Positions 1 through 9,530 of a stretch of DNA of 64,000 bases are shown here, piece after piece; position 1 is the stretch's first letter, and the number at the start of each line of letters is the position of its first letter. The notes beneath the pieces are model-generated. The model was given only the letters and a program-made list of their open reading frames with translations, ran no database searches and was not told the origin of the DNA. The position numbers and the translations under genes are program-made. Source of the stretch: Shinella kummerowiae (GTDB lineage Bacteria; Pseudomonadota; Alphaproteobacteria; Rhizobiales; Rhizobiaceae); contig NZ_WUMK01000003.1 in assembly GCF_009827055.1 (NCBI RefSeq), positions 496,001-560,000 of the forward strand, written 5' to 3'.

Positions 1-1400
1 AGCTCGTCACGCTCGACAAGGACAACAAGCTGCAGCCGTTGCTCGCCTCAAGTTGGGAGGTCAACAAGGAACAGACCGAGCTGACCTTCAAGCTCGATCC
101 GGCGGCGAAATTCTCCGACGGCTCCCCGGTGGAGGCGAAGGATGTGAAATGGTCGTTCGAGCGGCTGAAGAACATCAAGGGCAACGGCGCCTTCATCGCC
201 GACCCGATCACTTCGGTCGAGATTCCCGATGCGCAGACCGTCATCGTCAAGCTCGCCGCGCCGAATTCGGAATTCCTCAACCAGGCGGCCGCAGGCTTCC
301 TCGGCGTGATCAACAGCGACGTCGCCGCCGCCAATGGCGCCCTTTCGGACGCAACGGCCGTCGACAAGGACACGTCGGAAAACTGGTTCCTCGCGAACTC
401 CGCCGGCAGCGGACCGTTCGTTCTTGAATCCTACGAGCCGAACGCGGAATTGCGCCTGAAGCGCAACGAGAACTACTGGCGCAAGGCGCCGACGATCCCG
501 CAGGTCGTGTTCCGCCAGGTCAAGGACGCCGTGGCGCAGGCGCAGATGCTGCAGTCGGGCTCGGCCGACATCGCCATGCAGATCGACCCGGAAACCGCCA
601 AGACGCTTGAAGGCAGCGACGTCGTGGTGGAGAAGGTGCCCTCCTACAACTTCGTCTACATCGCTCTTTCGCCGGGTGCGAAGGCCAACACCGTCAAGCT
701 GACGCCCGAGGTGCGCGAGGCCATCTCGATCGCCATCGACCGGACATCGTTGATCGACTTCACCGTCGGCGGCGCCGGCCGCGCAATCGCCACGCCCATT
801 CCGCTCGGCTTCCCTGGCGGCGATGGTCACGAAATCCCCGCCTATAACCCGGATCGCGCCAAGGAACTGCTTGCCGCGGCAGGGGCCGGCGACGGCTTTA
901 CGCTGAAGTCGATCTACCCGGACATGAACGTCTACGGCGTCGACTTCTCGCTGATGATGCAGAAGATCCAGCAAGACCTGGCGAAGGTGGGCATCACCGT
1001 GGAACTGTCGCCGGTTCCCTTCGCCAACTGGCGTGAAGCGGCCAACGGCGACCACATTCCGCTAACCGCCGTCTTCTTCGCACCCGACTTCTTCGGCACC
1101 TCGCAATATGTCGACGTCTTCGGCCTGTCGGAAGGCTCCGTCTGGGCAAAACGTGCCGGCGGAGAAATGGATCCGTCGATCATCAATGCGCAGACCAGCA
1201 AGCTGCGCGAACAGGCGCTCGCCGCCGCCACACCGGAAGAGGCGCAAAAGCTGTGGTTCGAGGCCGGCGATCAGATGGCGAAGGCCCGGATCATCATTCC
1301 GATGGTCAGCCCGGACCTCATCCTGGCGCATAGCCCGAGCATCAAGGGCGTTCGTTACAGCGCCTGCTGCAACCTGCCGCTCGCCGAAATCTCGAACTGA
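1..1400 (+). CDS. ABC transporter substrate-binding protein, family 5 (5'-truncated)
   Basis: Periplasmic solute-binding component of a peptide/nickel/opine-type ABC importer (SBP_bac_5 family). The open frame runs from base 3 without a stop, so the gene starts outside the window; the first visible residues (LVTLDKDNKLQPLLASSWEV) are the usual N-lobe start region after the signal peptide. Family signs are the 'FSDGSPVEAKDVKWSFERL' segment near the visible N-terminus and the C-terminal lobe with 'YNPDRAKELLAAAG'. About 466 residues are visible of a usual 500-540, so only the signal peptide and first strand are missing. Permease and ATPase genes are not in the window and may lie upstream. Two aminotransferases follow, suggesting an amine-bearing ligand (inference). 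The ligand cannot be read from sequence. Confidence 0.9.
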   Translation, partial: LVTLDKDNKLQPLLASSWEVNKEQTELTFKLDPAAKFSDGSPVEAKDVKWSFERLKNIKGNGAFIADPITSVEIPDAQTVIVKLAAPNSEFLNQAAAGFLGVINSDVAAANGALSDATAVDKDTSENWFLANSAGSGPFVLESYEPNAELRLKRNENYWRKAPTIPQVVFRQVKDAVAQAQMLQSGSADIAMQIDPETAKTLEGSDVVVEKVPSYNFVYIALSPGAKANTVKLTPEVREAISIAIDRTSLIDFTVGGAGRAIATPIPLGFPGGDGHEIPAYNPDRAKELLAAAGAGDGFTLKSIYPDMNVYGVDFSLMMQKIQQDLAKVGITVELSPVPFANWREAANGDHIPLTAVFFAPDFFGTSQYVDVFGLSEGSVWAKRAGGEMDPSIINAQTSKLREQALAAATPEEAQKLWFEAGDQMAKARIIIPMVSPDLILAHSPSIKGVRYSACCNLPLAEISN

Positions 1401-1454
1401 TCGCCCTATCGGGAGGGGCGCAAATGCCTCTCCCGCACAGACAAGGAACGCAAG

Positions 1455-2699
1455 ATGACAGCGAGACTGCTGAACAGCCGCGATGCGGAACTTCTCGAGC
1501 GCGCCCAGCGCGTCGTACCGAACGGCGTCTGGGGCCATATGGCGACCCGGGCGATCGCGCCCGGCTACCCCCAGTTCTTCTCGCGCTCGCAAGGGTGCCG
1601 GGTCTGGGATGCCGATGGCAACGAATATATCGACTTCATGTGCGCCTGGGGGCCGAACGTGCTCGGCTATCGCCATCCCGAAGTGGAGGCCGCAGCCCTC
1701 GCCCGCATCGACCAGGGCGATATCGGCAACGGCCCGACGGACACGATGGTCGAGCTTGCCGAACTGCTCGTCGACACGCTCGACCACGCCGACTGGACGC
1801 TCTTCCAGAAGAACGGCACGGACGCGACAACGGTCTGCGTCACCATCGCACGCGCCGCCACGGGCCGCCGCAAGATCCTCGTCGCAAGAGGCGCCTATCA
1901 TGGGGCCGTTCCGTGGTGTTCGCCGTCACTTGTCGGCGTGACGACGGAGGATCGCGCCCATCTCGTCCTTTTCGACTACAACGACAGCGCGAGCCTCGAC
2001 GCCGCCGTCGAGGCGGCGGGCGATGATCTCGCGGGCATCCTGCTCACCGCCTTCCAGCACGATGTCGGCAAGGACCAGCACCTGCCGGAGGCCGCCTTCC
2101 TCGCCCATGCCCGCGCTGTCTGCGACCGAACGGGTGCCGCCCTCATCCTCGACGACGTGCGCGCGGGTTTCCGCCTCGACGTGCGGGGAAGCTGGGCACG
2201 CTACGGTGTAAAGCCGGACCTCGCGGCCTATTCGAAGTCGATTGCCAATGGTTGGCCGCTCGCCGCAGTCGCGGGTGCAGACCGGTTCCGGGACGGCGCC
2301 GGCAAGATCTTCACCACGGGCTCCTTCTGGTATGGCTCCGCCGCTATGGCCGCGGCCGTCACCACGATCCGGATCCTGCACGACAGCGACGCGCTCGCCC
2401 ATACCGAAGCGATGGGCAACCGGTTGCGGGACGGTCTTGCGACGATTTCCGCCCGCCATGGCTTCACGCTCCGGCAGACGGGTCCGGTGCAGATGCCCAT
2501 GGTCCTCTTCGACGCGGACCAGGATCTCAGGATCGGCAACGCCTTCTGCGTGGCGGCCCTGCGCCGTGGCATCTACCTTCACCCCAAGCACAACATGTTC
2601 CTGTGCGCCGCGCATACGGCCGAGGACATCGACCGGGCTCTGGATGGCGCCGACGGCGCCTTCGCCGACATCGTCTCCGCAGGCATCCTGGCGGCCTGA
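1455..2699 (+). CDS. Class III PLP-dependent aminotransferase (glutamate-1-semialdehyde aminomutase-like)
   Basis: Fold-type I PLP enzyme of 414 residues, cytosolic, transferring an amino group between an amine or amino acid and an oxo acid. The PLP lysine is Lys261 in 'YSKSIANGWPLAAV', and the cofactor-binding Asp lies in 'LILDDVRAGFRLD'. The N-terminal 'RVWDADGNEYIDF' segment is typical of glutamate-1-semialdehyde aminomutase-like and omega-aminotransferase members. Start ATG follows an AAGGAA-type ribosome site about 10 bases upstream. It sits between a solute-binding protein and a fold-type IV aminotransferase, so a catabolic role towards an imported amine is more likely than tetrapyrrole synthesis (inference). 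Substrate unknown. Confidence 0.88.
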   Translation: MTARLLNSRDAELLERAQRVVPNGVWGHMATRAIAPGYPQFFSRSQGCRVWDADGNEYIDFMCAWGPNVLGYRHPEVEAAALARIDQGDIGNGPTDTMVELAELLVDTLDHADWTLFQKNGTDATTVCVTIARAATGRRKILVARGAYHGAVPWCSPSLVGVTTEDRAHLVLFDYNDSASLDAAVEAAGDDLAGILLTAFQHDVGKDQHLPEAAFLAHARAVCDRTGAALILDDVRAGFRLDVRGSWARYGVKPDLAAYSKSIANGWPLAAVAGADRFRDGAGKIFTTGSFWYGSAAMAAAVTTIRILHDSDALAHTEAMGNRLRDGLATISARHGFTLRQTGPVQMPMVLFDADQDLRIGNAFCVAALRRGIYLHPKHNMFLCAAHTAEDIDRALDGADGAFADIVSAGILAA

Positions 2700-2718
2700 G
2701 CGACGCTGCCTTTCAAAA

Positions 2719-2749
2719 CCTGCACGCCGTCCCCTGGACGGCGTGCAGG
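2719..2749 (+). terminator. Perfect 14-bp hairpin between the two aminotransferase genes
   Basis: CCTGCACGCCGTCC and GGACGGCGTGCAGG pair perfectly around a 3-base loop, 20 bases after the class III aminotransferase stop. There is no T-tract after it, so it may be an intrinsic pause, an mRNA-stabilising stem or a weak terminator rather than a full stop. The next gene starts 37 bases later on the same strand. Confidence 0.6.
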
Positions 2750-2785
2750 GGCGCTTGATCACATGCTTTTCAGGGAGGCCGTATC

Positions 2786-3754
2786 ATGTCCTACACGGAC
2801 CATATCTTCACCGACTATCGCCGGCGCGTGGCAGAACTCGAAGCGAGCGACAATCCGTTCACCAAGGGCATCGCCTATATTGCGGGAGAATATGTGCCGC
2901 TCAACGAGGCGCGCATTCCGATCCTCGACCAGGGTTTTCTCCATTCCGACCTGACCTATGACGTGCCTGGTGTCTGGAACGGCCGGTTCTTCCGGCTCGA
3001 CGATCACCTCGACCGGTTCGAGAAGAGCTGCGCGCAGCTGCGCCTGAAAAGCCCGCTGCCGCGACAGGAAATCCGTGACCGGCTCGTCGAAATGGTGGCG
3101 AAAAGCGGCATCCGCGACGCCTATGTCATGCTGATCGTGACGCGCGGCCTGCGGTTTGTGCGCCAGTATGCGCCGGAAGAATGCGACAATTTCTGCTATC
3201 TCATGGTCATGCCCTATCTGTGGGTGATGGACGAGGTAACGCAGAAGACCGGCGGCACCGCCGTCATCACCCGCACCGTGCGCCGCGTGCCGCCCGGCGC
3301 AATCGACCCCACCGTCAAGAACCTGCAATGGGGCGATTTCACCCGCGGCCTGCTGGAGGCGCGCGATCGCGGCGCCATGTACCCGATCCTCACCGACGGC
3401 GACGCGAACCTCACCGAGGGCTCCGGCTTCAACGTCATCCTGATCAAGGACGGCAAGCTCTACACGCCGAAGAAGGGTGTTCTCGAGGGGGTGACGCGCA
3501 AGTCCGTGCTCGCCGTCGCCGAAACGCTCGGTTATCCCTACACGATCGACGATGTCCCGGTGGAACTCGCCTACCAGTGCGACGAGATTCTCTTCGTCAC
3601 AACCGCCGGCGGCGTCATGCCGATCACCACCCTCGACGGCCAGCCGGTCGGCGACGGCAAGGTCGGCCCCATCAGCAAGGCACTCTGGAGGGGCTACTGG
3701 GATGCGCACGCTGACCCATCGGTCAGTTTTGCAGTCCACTACGAACCGGCTTGA
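2786..3754 (+). CDS. Fold-type IV aminotransferase, (R)-amine transaminase-like
   Basis: PLP class IV aminotransferase of 322 residues. The Schiff-base lysine is Lys178 in '[11 protein letters not shown]'. Cofactor-phosphate and substrate loops are visible: '[15 protein letters not shown]', 'GVTRKSVL' and '[14 protein letters not shown]'. The small-pocket segment '[10 protein letters not shown]' retains the H, Y and V that I remember from Arthrobacter-type (R)-selective omega-transaminases, and the long C-terminal '[13 protein letters not shown]' region also matches that group better than branched-chain or D-alanine aminotransferases. That comparison is from memory. ATG follows a GGGAGG ribosome site. 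Paired with a class III aminotransferase, it fits amine catabolism. A branched-chain-like specificity remains the main alternative. Confidence 0.82.
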   Translation: MSYTDHIFTDYRRRVAELEASDNPFTKGIAYIAGEYVPLNEARIPILDQGFLHSDLTYDVPGVWNGRFFRLDDHLDRFEKSCAQLRLKSPLPRQEIRDRLVEMVAKSGIRDAYVMLIVTRGLRFVRQYAPEECDNFCYLMVMPYLWVMDEVTQKTGGTAVITRTVRRVPPGAIDPTVKNLQWGDFTRGLLEARDRGAMYPILTDGDANLTEGSGFNVILIKDGKLYTPKKGVLEGVTRKSVLAVAETLGYPYTIDDVPVELAYQCDEILFVTTAGGVMPITTLDGQPVGDGKVGPISKALWRGYWDAHADPSVSFAVHYEPA

Positions 3755-3870
3755 TCGTCACCTGCTGCAGCCAAGCTCCAGGGCCAAGCATGCGGCTCCA
3801 ATCCGAACCAGCCGCACCCAAGCATCGGCGTCGACAACGAGACTGCCGCGCGCCGCGCCTGACAATGTCA

Positions 3871-4119
3871 TCAATTGACAAGCGTTAGTCGCCGCAGTGT
3901 GCGCTCGGTCACCGGGCAACCTTCCTGGACCTTGGTCCAGGACGAGACGTTGAGCTTCATCTCGCAGCGCGCGAGATAGGAGCCGCCGTCGACATTCAGG
4001 CAGGACACCTCTCCGAGCTTGAACATGACGCCGCGATTTCGGCATTTGCAATTGTGAGCATCCGCCGAGACGGGTATCAGGGCCACGATGAGACCAACGA
4101 TGAGCACTCCAATGCGCAT
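3871..4119 (-). CDS. Small secreted cysteine-containing protein, function unknown
   Basis: 82 residues. The first 21 form a Sec signal peptide (MRIG, a hydrophobic stretch, then SADA as the likely cleavage site). The mature part has five cysteines (HNCKCRNRG, EVSCLN, ARCEMK, EGCPV), suggesting disulfides in the periplasm, or metal binding. It stands alone between two plus-strand genes, convergent with the aminotransferase. I recognise no family. Codon pattern and signal peptide support a real gene; no function is inferred. Confidence 0.65.
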   Translation of the reverse strand: MRIGVLIVGLIVALIPVSADAHNCKCRNRGVMFKLGEVSCLNVDGGSYLARCEMKLNVSSWTKVQEGCPVTERTLRRLTLVN

Positions 4120-4346
4120 GGCAGATGCTCCTGATAGTATGCAGTCAGATTACACCCAGTCGTCGGCATCGTCAAAGCGGCCGCTCGGGGCAGCCGCCGC
4201 CAGTTTTCGAATGGCGTTGGTGGTACACCGTCGCCAAGCATTGTTAAGCCAGCCTTAAAGACGCATCCCGATATCGGCATCTAATCACGGAATGAAGCCG
4301 CCTCTATCTTTCCCGCCGAAGCGAAACGTCGAGAAGGATAGGCGCC

Positions 4347-5429
4347 TTGTATTCATGCAATCGGTTCATAGCATCGCTGGTGGCCGTGGCCACAGCGCTT
4401 TCGCCGGTGGCCGCGATGGCCGATCAGGGCAGAAAATTTGCGCCTCTCACGATTGAGGAGCAGGGAAGCGTCGCTGTCGGCGGCACCGTTCTGACGACGC
4501 CTGGGACCTACGACAACAACAACCCGACCGCGGTGGGTCAGACCTTCCACGGCGACCATCTCTACGCCTTCTACCAAATCCCGCAGGATTCCAAGGCGCT
4601 GCCCATCGTCATGCTGCATGGCGCGTATCAATCGGCGCGGAGCTGGGAAACGACGCCGGACGGCCGTGAAGGTTTCCAGACCATCTTCCTGCGCCGAGGC
4701 TACCCGGTCTATCTCGTCGATCAACCACGCCGGGGGCGTGCCGGCAACAGCACCGTGGCGACGACAGTCGAGCCAACGCCGTTCGACCAACTGTTCTTCG
4801 ATCAGTTCCGGCTCGGAAAATGGCCGGACTATTTCGATAACGTGCAGTTCGACCGCAAGCCCGAGACGCTGGACCAGTTCTTGCGGTCGGTCACACCCAA
4901 TACCGGACCTTTTGACGCCGGCATGATTTCCGATGCCATGGCGGCGCTGTTCGACAAGACGGGCCCCGCCATCCTGTTCTCACACTCGCAGGCAGGCGGG
5001 CCGGGCTGGCTGACGGCGATCAAGAGCACGAACGTCAAAGGCATCGTCGCTTTCGAGCCCGGCAGCGGCTTCATCTTCCCCGAAAGCGAACTGCCCGAGG
5101 AAATGCCAAGTGCGGCGGGCTCGTTGAAGCCGGAGGCCGTGCCGCTCGCCGACTTCGAGAGGCTGACCGGCATTCCGATTATCATCTACTACGGCGACAA
5201 CTTTCCGGTCGAGCCGACCAAGGAGCGCGGCCAGGACAATTGGCGGGTGCGGCTTGCCATGGCCAGGCTCTGGGTCGAGGCCATCAACAAGCATGGCGGC
5301 GACGCGCAGCTCGTGCATCTGCCCGACATCGACATTCGCGGCAACACGCACTTCCTGATGTCCGATCTCAACAACATCGAGATCGCGGATCAGGTGTCGA
5401 AATTCCTCTCGGACAAGAAGCTGGACTGA
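4347..5429 (+). CDS. Exported alpha/beta hydrolase, esterase 713-like
   Basis: 360-residue alpha/beta hydrolase with an N-terminal signal peptide (hydrophobic residues 7-24, cleavage near AMA-DQ). The likely triad is Ser214 in 'FSHSQAGG', Glu237 in 'VAFEPGSG' and His335 in 'RGNTHFLMSD'. This Ser-Glu-His layout and the 'SWETTPDGREGF...FLRRGYPVYLVDQ' region match what I remember of Alcaligenes esterase 713, a small group of bacterial esterases of unclear natural substrate. The start is TTG with an AAGGATA ribosome site; no ATG fits the signal peptide better. Two genes for c-type and b-type haem proteins follow closely, also with TTG starts, and may form one operon. Confidence 0.82.
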   Translation: MYSCNRFIASLVAVATALSPVAAMADQGRKFAPLTIEEQGSVAVGGTVLTTPGTYDNNNPTAVGQTFHGDHLYAFYQIPQDSKALPIVMLHGAYQSARSWETTPDGREGFQTIFLRRGYPVYLVDQPRRGRAGNSTVATTVEPTPFDQLFFDQFRLGKWPDYFDNVQFDRKPETLDQFLRSVTPNTGPFDAGMISDAMAALFDKTGPAILFSHSQAGGPGWLTAIKSTNVKGIVAFEPGSGFIFPESELPEEMPSAAGSLKPEAVPLADFERLTGIPIIIYYGDNFPVEPTKERGQDNWRVRLAMARLWVEAINKHGGDAQLVHLPDIDIRGNTHFLMSDLNNIEIADQVSKFLSDKKLD

Positions 5430-5460
5430 CGCGTCCTATCCCCCAGAATGAGGCACACCC

Positions 5461-5943
5461 TTGAAGAGATTTGCAACGCCCCTCGCGTCGAGCACGCTCG
5501 CCGCCTTCGCCGTCTCCATGATCGGATGGCAGGTCCACGCCGAACCGAACCGTGTGCAGTTTCCCGATCTCGATGCGCTGGTTCACTACACCACCGTCCG
5601 GCGGGGTGATGTGACGGAGCACATCATGACCACGCCCACCGCGATGGAGGCCGTCAGGAGTGGGAAGCCGATCCCGGCGGGCACGCATTTCGTGCTGGTC
5701 GACCACCGCGACGGCGAACTCTATCGCTACTTCGTCATGCAGAAGGGCGAGGATTGGGGCGCGGACTATGACGAAAGCCGCCGCACCGCCGACTGGCAGT
5801 TCCAGTGGTTCTGGCCGGACAAGTCGATCAACATGGACGAAAACACCGCGCGCTGTCAGTCCTGCCACCGCGGCCAGGAAGGCAGCGACTACCTCTATAC
5901 CGCCTATCGTATCCCCCGGTTCGACGGCACGCCGGTCGAGTAA
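5461..5943 (+). CDS. Cytochrome P460-like periplasmic haem protein
   Basis: 160 residues with a signal peptide (cleavage near residue 27, VHA-EP) and a single C-terminal c-type haem motif, C132-Q-S-C135-H136. A CxxCH near the C-terminus of a compact beta-rich domain is the layout of cytochrome P460-family proteins; in characterised members a lysine is cross-linked to the haem. The start is TTG, 31 bases after the esterase stop. A membrane cytochrome gene follows 14 bases later, a plausible electron partner (inference). Substrate unknown. Other small c-type cytochromes are possible, but the single late CxxCH and the sequence before it favour P460. Confidence 0.7.
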   Translation: MKRFATPLASSTLAAFAVSMIGWQVHAEPNRVQFPDLDALVHYTTVRRGDVTEHIMTTPTAMEAVRSGKPIPAGTHFVLVDHRDGELYRYFVMQKGEDWGADYDESRRTADWQFQWFWPDKSINMDENTARCQSCHRGQEGSDYLYTAYRIPRFDGTPVE

Positions 5944-5957
5944 GCGGAGGCTTCACA

Positions 5958-6671
5958 TTGTCCCCCATGTTTGTGATGCGACTTGCCTTCGATCTCATCG
6001 CCGTCGGACTGGTGCTCTTCGCCTTCTCCTATTGGTGGCTCGGCAATGTCGCGCATGAACTGGCCGGAACCGGCCTGTTCGTGCTGATCGTCGTGCATAC
6101 CGTGTTCAATCGCCGCTGGTACGGCACGATCCCAAAGGCCCGTCGCGAGGCGCGCGGCCTGCTCAACATCGTTGTGACGTTTCTGCTGGTGTTGGCGATG
6201 GTGGGTCTTCTCGTCACCAGCGTGCTCATTTCCAACGCGCTGTCCGGCGTCATGTCGCCCTATGCCGGTTTCACGATGCGGCAGATTCATACGCTCGCGG
6301 CCTATTGGGTTCTCGTGATCGTGTCCGTTCACCTCGGCCTGCGCTGGCCGATGCTCATGGGCGTGGCGCGCAAGCTGGCACGCATCTCGCAGCCAGACGG
6401 AACGCGGACACTCACACTCCGGGTAGTCACGGCCGCAATCGCCCTCCATGGTGTCTGGAGTTCATTCGAGCTGGCGATCGGCACCAGGCTCTCCATGGGG
6501 ATGACGCTCGACTGGTGGAATTTCGAGGAATCCGTCGCCGGATTCTTCATCCACTGCCTCGCGATCATCGGCCTTTACATCGCCCTCACCTATTACGCCA
6601 TGCAATGGTTGCGCGGGCGCAAGGGTAAGGCCGCGTCACCGAGAGCGATAACGCAGAACGTCCACCAGTAG
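5958..6671 (+). CDS. Membrane cytochrome b-like protein (DUF4405 type)
   Basis: 237-residue integral membrane protein with about six hydrophobic segments. Paired histidines in the helices ('NVAHELAG', 'VVHTVFNRRWY', 'RQIHTLAAYWVL', 'VSVHLGLRW') fit a DUF4405/cytochrome b561-like haem-b fold, and such proteins pass electrons across the inner membrane. The TTG start at 5958 has GCGGAGG seven bases upstream; ATG codons at 5967 and 5976 are in frame but too far from the ribosome site. It follows the P460-like gene by 14 bases. Its last 36 bases overlap the convergent LysR gene. Confidence 0.7.
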   Translation: MSPMFVMRLAFDLIAVGLVLFAFSYWWLGNVAHELAGTGLFVLIVVHTVFNRRWYGTIPKARREARGLLNIVVTFLLVLAMVGLLVTSVLISNALSGVMSPYAGFTMRQIHTLAAYWVLVIVSVHLGLRWPMLMGVARKLARISQPDGTRTLTLRVVTAAIALHGVWSSFELAIGTRLSMGMTLDWWNFEESVAGFFIHCLAIIGLYIALTYYAMQWLRGRKGKAASPRAITQNVHQ

Positions 6672-7526
6672 GGCCAGCGCCGGGGACTGTTGCCGTCGGC
6701 TCGGATAGTAGAGATGATAGCCGGGGAAATACGGACACCAGTCCTCCAGAACCCGCACCAGTCGTCCATCGGCGACATAGGGCAGAACCTGATCTTCGGG
6801 CATGTAGGCGACCCCCAGACCATCCAATGCCGAGGAAAGCCGCATGCTCAGGCTGTTGTAGATGAGTTGGCCGTCCGCACGCACCTTCACTTCACGGCCA
6901 TTCTTCTCGAGGCCCCAGCTAAAGACGCCGCCATAGGTCGGCAGGCGCGTGTTGATACAGTTATGGGATGTCATGTCCTGGGGGTTTTGCGGCGGCGGAT
7001 TCCGCTCGAAATAGGCCGGTGACGCGACGACGGCCATCCGCATCTGCGGCCCGATGGGCACGGCGATCATGTCTTTCGCGACCTGTTCGCCCATCCGCAC
7101 GCCAGCGTCGAACCCCTCCGCGACGATATCGGTCAGGCCATAGTCGATGATGATCTCGACCTGGATATCCGGATAATCCGGCAGGAAGCGCTTGAGGGCC
7201 GGTTGCAGGATCGACACCGCCGGATGCTCACCGGCGGTGATACGGACGGTTCCGGCTGGCTTGTCGCGCAATGCGCTCAAGGCCGCCAGTTCCGCTTCGA
7301 TTTCCTCGAAACGCGGTGCGATCGTGCGCAGTAGACGTTCGCCGGCTTCGGTCGAAGCGACGCTGCGTGTCGTCCGGGTCAGCAGCCGCAAACCCAGCCG
7401 CTCCTCGAGATTGCGAACGGTCTGGCTCAGCGCTGACGGCGAAACGCGCAGTTTCGCGGCGGCGCGCGTAAAACTGCGCTCCCTGGCGACGACGGCGAAT
7501 GCGGCGAGATCGTTGAAGTTTTCCAT
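6636..7526 (-). CDS. LysR-family transcriptional regulator
   Basis: 296 residues with an N-terminal winged helix-turn-helix ('[19 protein letters not shown]', residues about 19-37) and a C-terminal periplasmic-binding-like effector domain (about 90-290). It diverges from the aldo/keto reductase gene (133-base gap), the usual layout for a LysR protein controlling its neighbour, so it probably regulates the reductase/flavodoxin pair (inference). Its 3' end overlaps the membrane cytochrome gene by 36 bases. Confidence 0.92.
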   Translation of the reverse strand: MENFNDLAAFAVVARERSFTRAAAKLRVSPSALSQTVRNLEERLGLRLLTRTTRSVASTEAGERLLRTIAPRFEEIEAELAALSALRDKPAGTVRITAGEHPAVSILQPALKRFLPDYPDIQVEIIIDYGLTDIVAEGFDAGVRMGEQVAKDMIAVPIGPQMRMAVVASPAYFERNPPPQNPQDMTSHNCINTRLPTYGGVFSWGLEKNGREVKVRADGQLIYNSLSMRLSSALDGLGVAYMPEDQVLPYVADGRLVRVLEDWCPYFPGYHLYYPSRRQQSPALALLVDVLRYRSR

Positions 7527-7548
7527 CTGGATTTGTTAGCTCTTCTAA

Positions 7549-8649
<1,101 letters not shown>

Positions 8650-8670
8650 CCCGATTTTCGGAGTGAGGCC

Positions 8671-9252
8671 ATGAACGACAATCCAACACGACGGGAACTT
8701 CTCGTGACGTCGCTGCTCCTATCTCTGACGGCTGCACGGGCAGCGCCGGCCACGGCGGCGCAGCTTCCGGCGGGCGAGGTCCTCGTCGCGTATTTTTCGC
8801 GAAGCGGACATACGCGCGTCGTGGCGGGTCACATCAGCCGCGCCCTGCGAGCCGATCTGTTCGAGATCGAGCCCGAGCAGCCCTACCCTGCCGACTATTT
8901 CGCCACGGTCGAACAGGCGAAGCAGGAGAGCAGCCGCGGCTACGAACCGCCGTTGAAGGCGGAAACCGGAGACCTCGTCCGGTACGATACGGTGTTTCTT
9001 GCCTTTCCGGTCTGGGGAATGACAGCGCCCCCGGTGATACGATCATTCCTCACCGCGCACGATCTCTCGGGCAAGACGATCATTCCGGTGATCACGCACG
9101 GCGGCTACGGGTTGGGTAACAGCCTGGAGGTTGTCGCCAGTCATGCGCAAAGGGCCGATCTTGTCGATGGTTTTTCCATGCAGGCGCCGCAGGAGCGGCA
9201 GACCATCGAACGGGTTGCGGCGTGGTTGGATGGGTTGAAGGTGGCGCGGTGA
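8671..9252 (+). CDS. Exported flavodoxin-family protein
   Basis: 193 residues. The N-terminus 'PTRRELLVTSLLLSLTAARA' is a twin-arginine-type signal, consistent with export of a folded FMN protein. The flavodoxin FMN-phosphate loop is 'VAYFSRSGHTRVVAGHI', followed by 'VFLAFPVWGMTAPPVIRSFL' and 'ITHGGYGLGNSLEVV', the layout of flavodoxin_4 proteins found beside aldo/keto reductases. It is probably co-transcribed with the reductase under the divergent LysR. Redox partner unknown. Confidence 0.85.
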   Translation: MNDNPTRRELLVTSLLLSLTAARAAPATAAQLPAGEVLVAYFSRSGHTRVVAGHISRALRADLFEIEPEQPYPADYFATVEQAKQESSRGYEPPLKAETGDLVRYDTVFLAFPVWGMTAPPVIRSFLTAHDLSGKTIIPVITHGGYGLGNSLEVVASHAQRADLVDGFSMQAPQERQTIERVAAWLDGLKVAR

Positions 9253-9328
9253 CGATACGGGACAGCACGAGGCGAGGCCGAACCGCGCCCACCTGATATT
9301 GCGTGTCCGAGACTGTCTCGACGTATCG
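9253..9328 (+). terminator. Long imperfect stem after the flavodoxin gene
   Basis: CGATACG (9253-9259) pairs with CGTATCG (9322-9328), and GACAG (9261-9265) with CTGTC (9313-9317). No T-tract follows. It could end the reductase/flavodoxin transcript or act in its 3' region; support is modest. Confidence 0.35.
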
Positions 9329-9379
9329 ACCGTCCTCGTCGTGCCGCCGCCACGCGTCTGGCGAGGTTAAACACGAACC

Positions 9380-9498
9380 GCGCAATCGTTTTTCAAGATT
9401 GCGCCGTCCATCATCCCATGCAACTATTCGGCAGTCAGTTCATCCCAAGTCACGGCGCACCGGACGTCGCGGCAAACAAGTCTTGTTTGCCGTGCGCC
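9380..9498 (+). promoter_or_regulatory. Structured leader upstream of the alanine symporter gene
   Basis: Two strong stems precede the symporter. GCGCAATC (9380-9387) pairs with GATTGCGC (9397-9404). CGGCAAACAA (9470-9479) pairs with TTGTTTGCCG (9483-9492), enclosed by an outer GGCGCA (9454-9459)/TGCGCC (9493-9498) pairing with a 10-base bulge. The ribosome site (AAGGAG) follows about 20 bases later. It does not show the conserved glycine-riboswitch core I know, so class and ligand are unknown; it may be an attenuator, an RNA switch or a protein site. Confidence 0.5.
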
Positions 9499-9530
9499 AG
9501 CCATGCCGTGCGCGCAGCAAGGAGACGGCC

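Noticed and set aside
9253-9530. Calling the symporter leader a glycine riboswitch
   Set aside because: Stems are present, but the conserved core I know is not seen, so it is kept as an unclassified structured leader.
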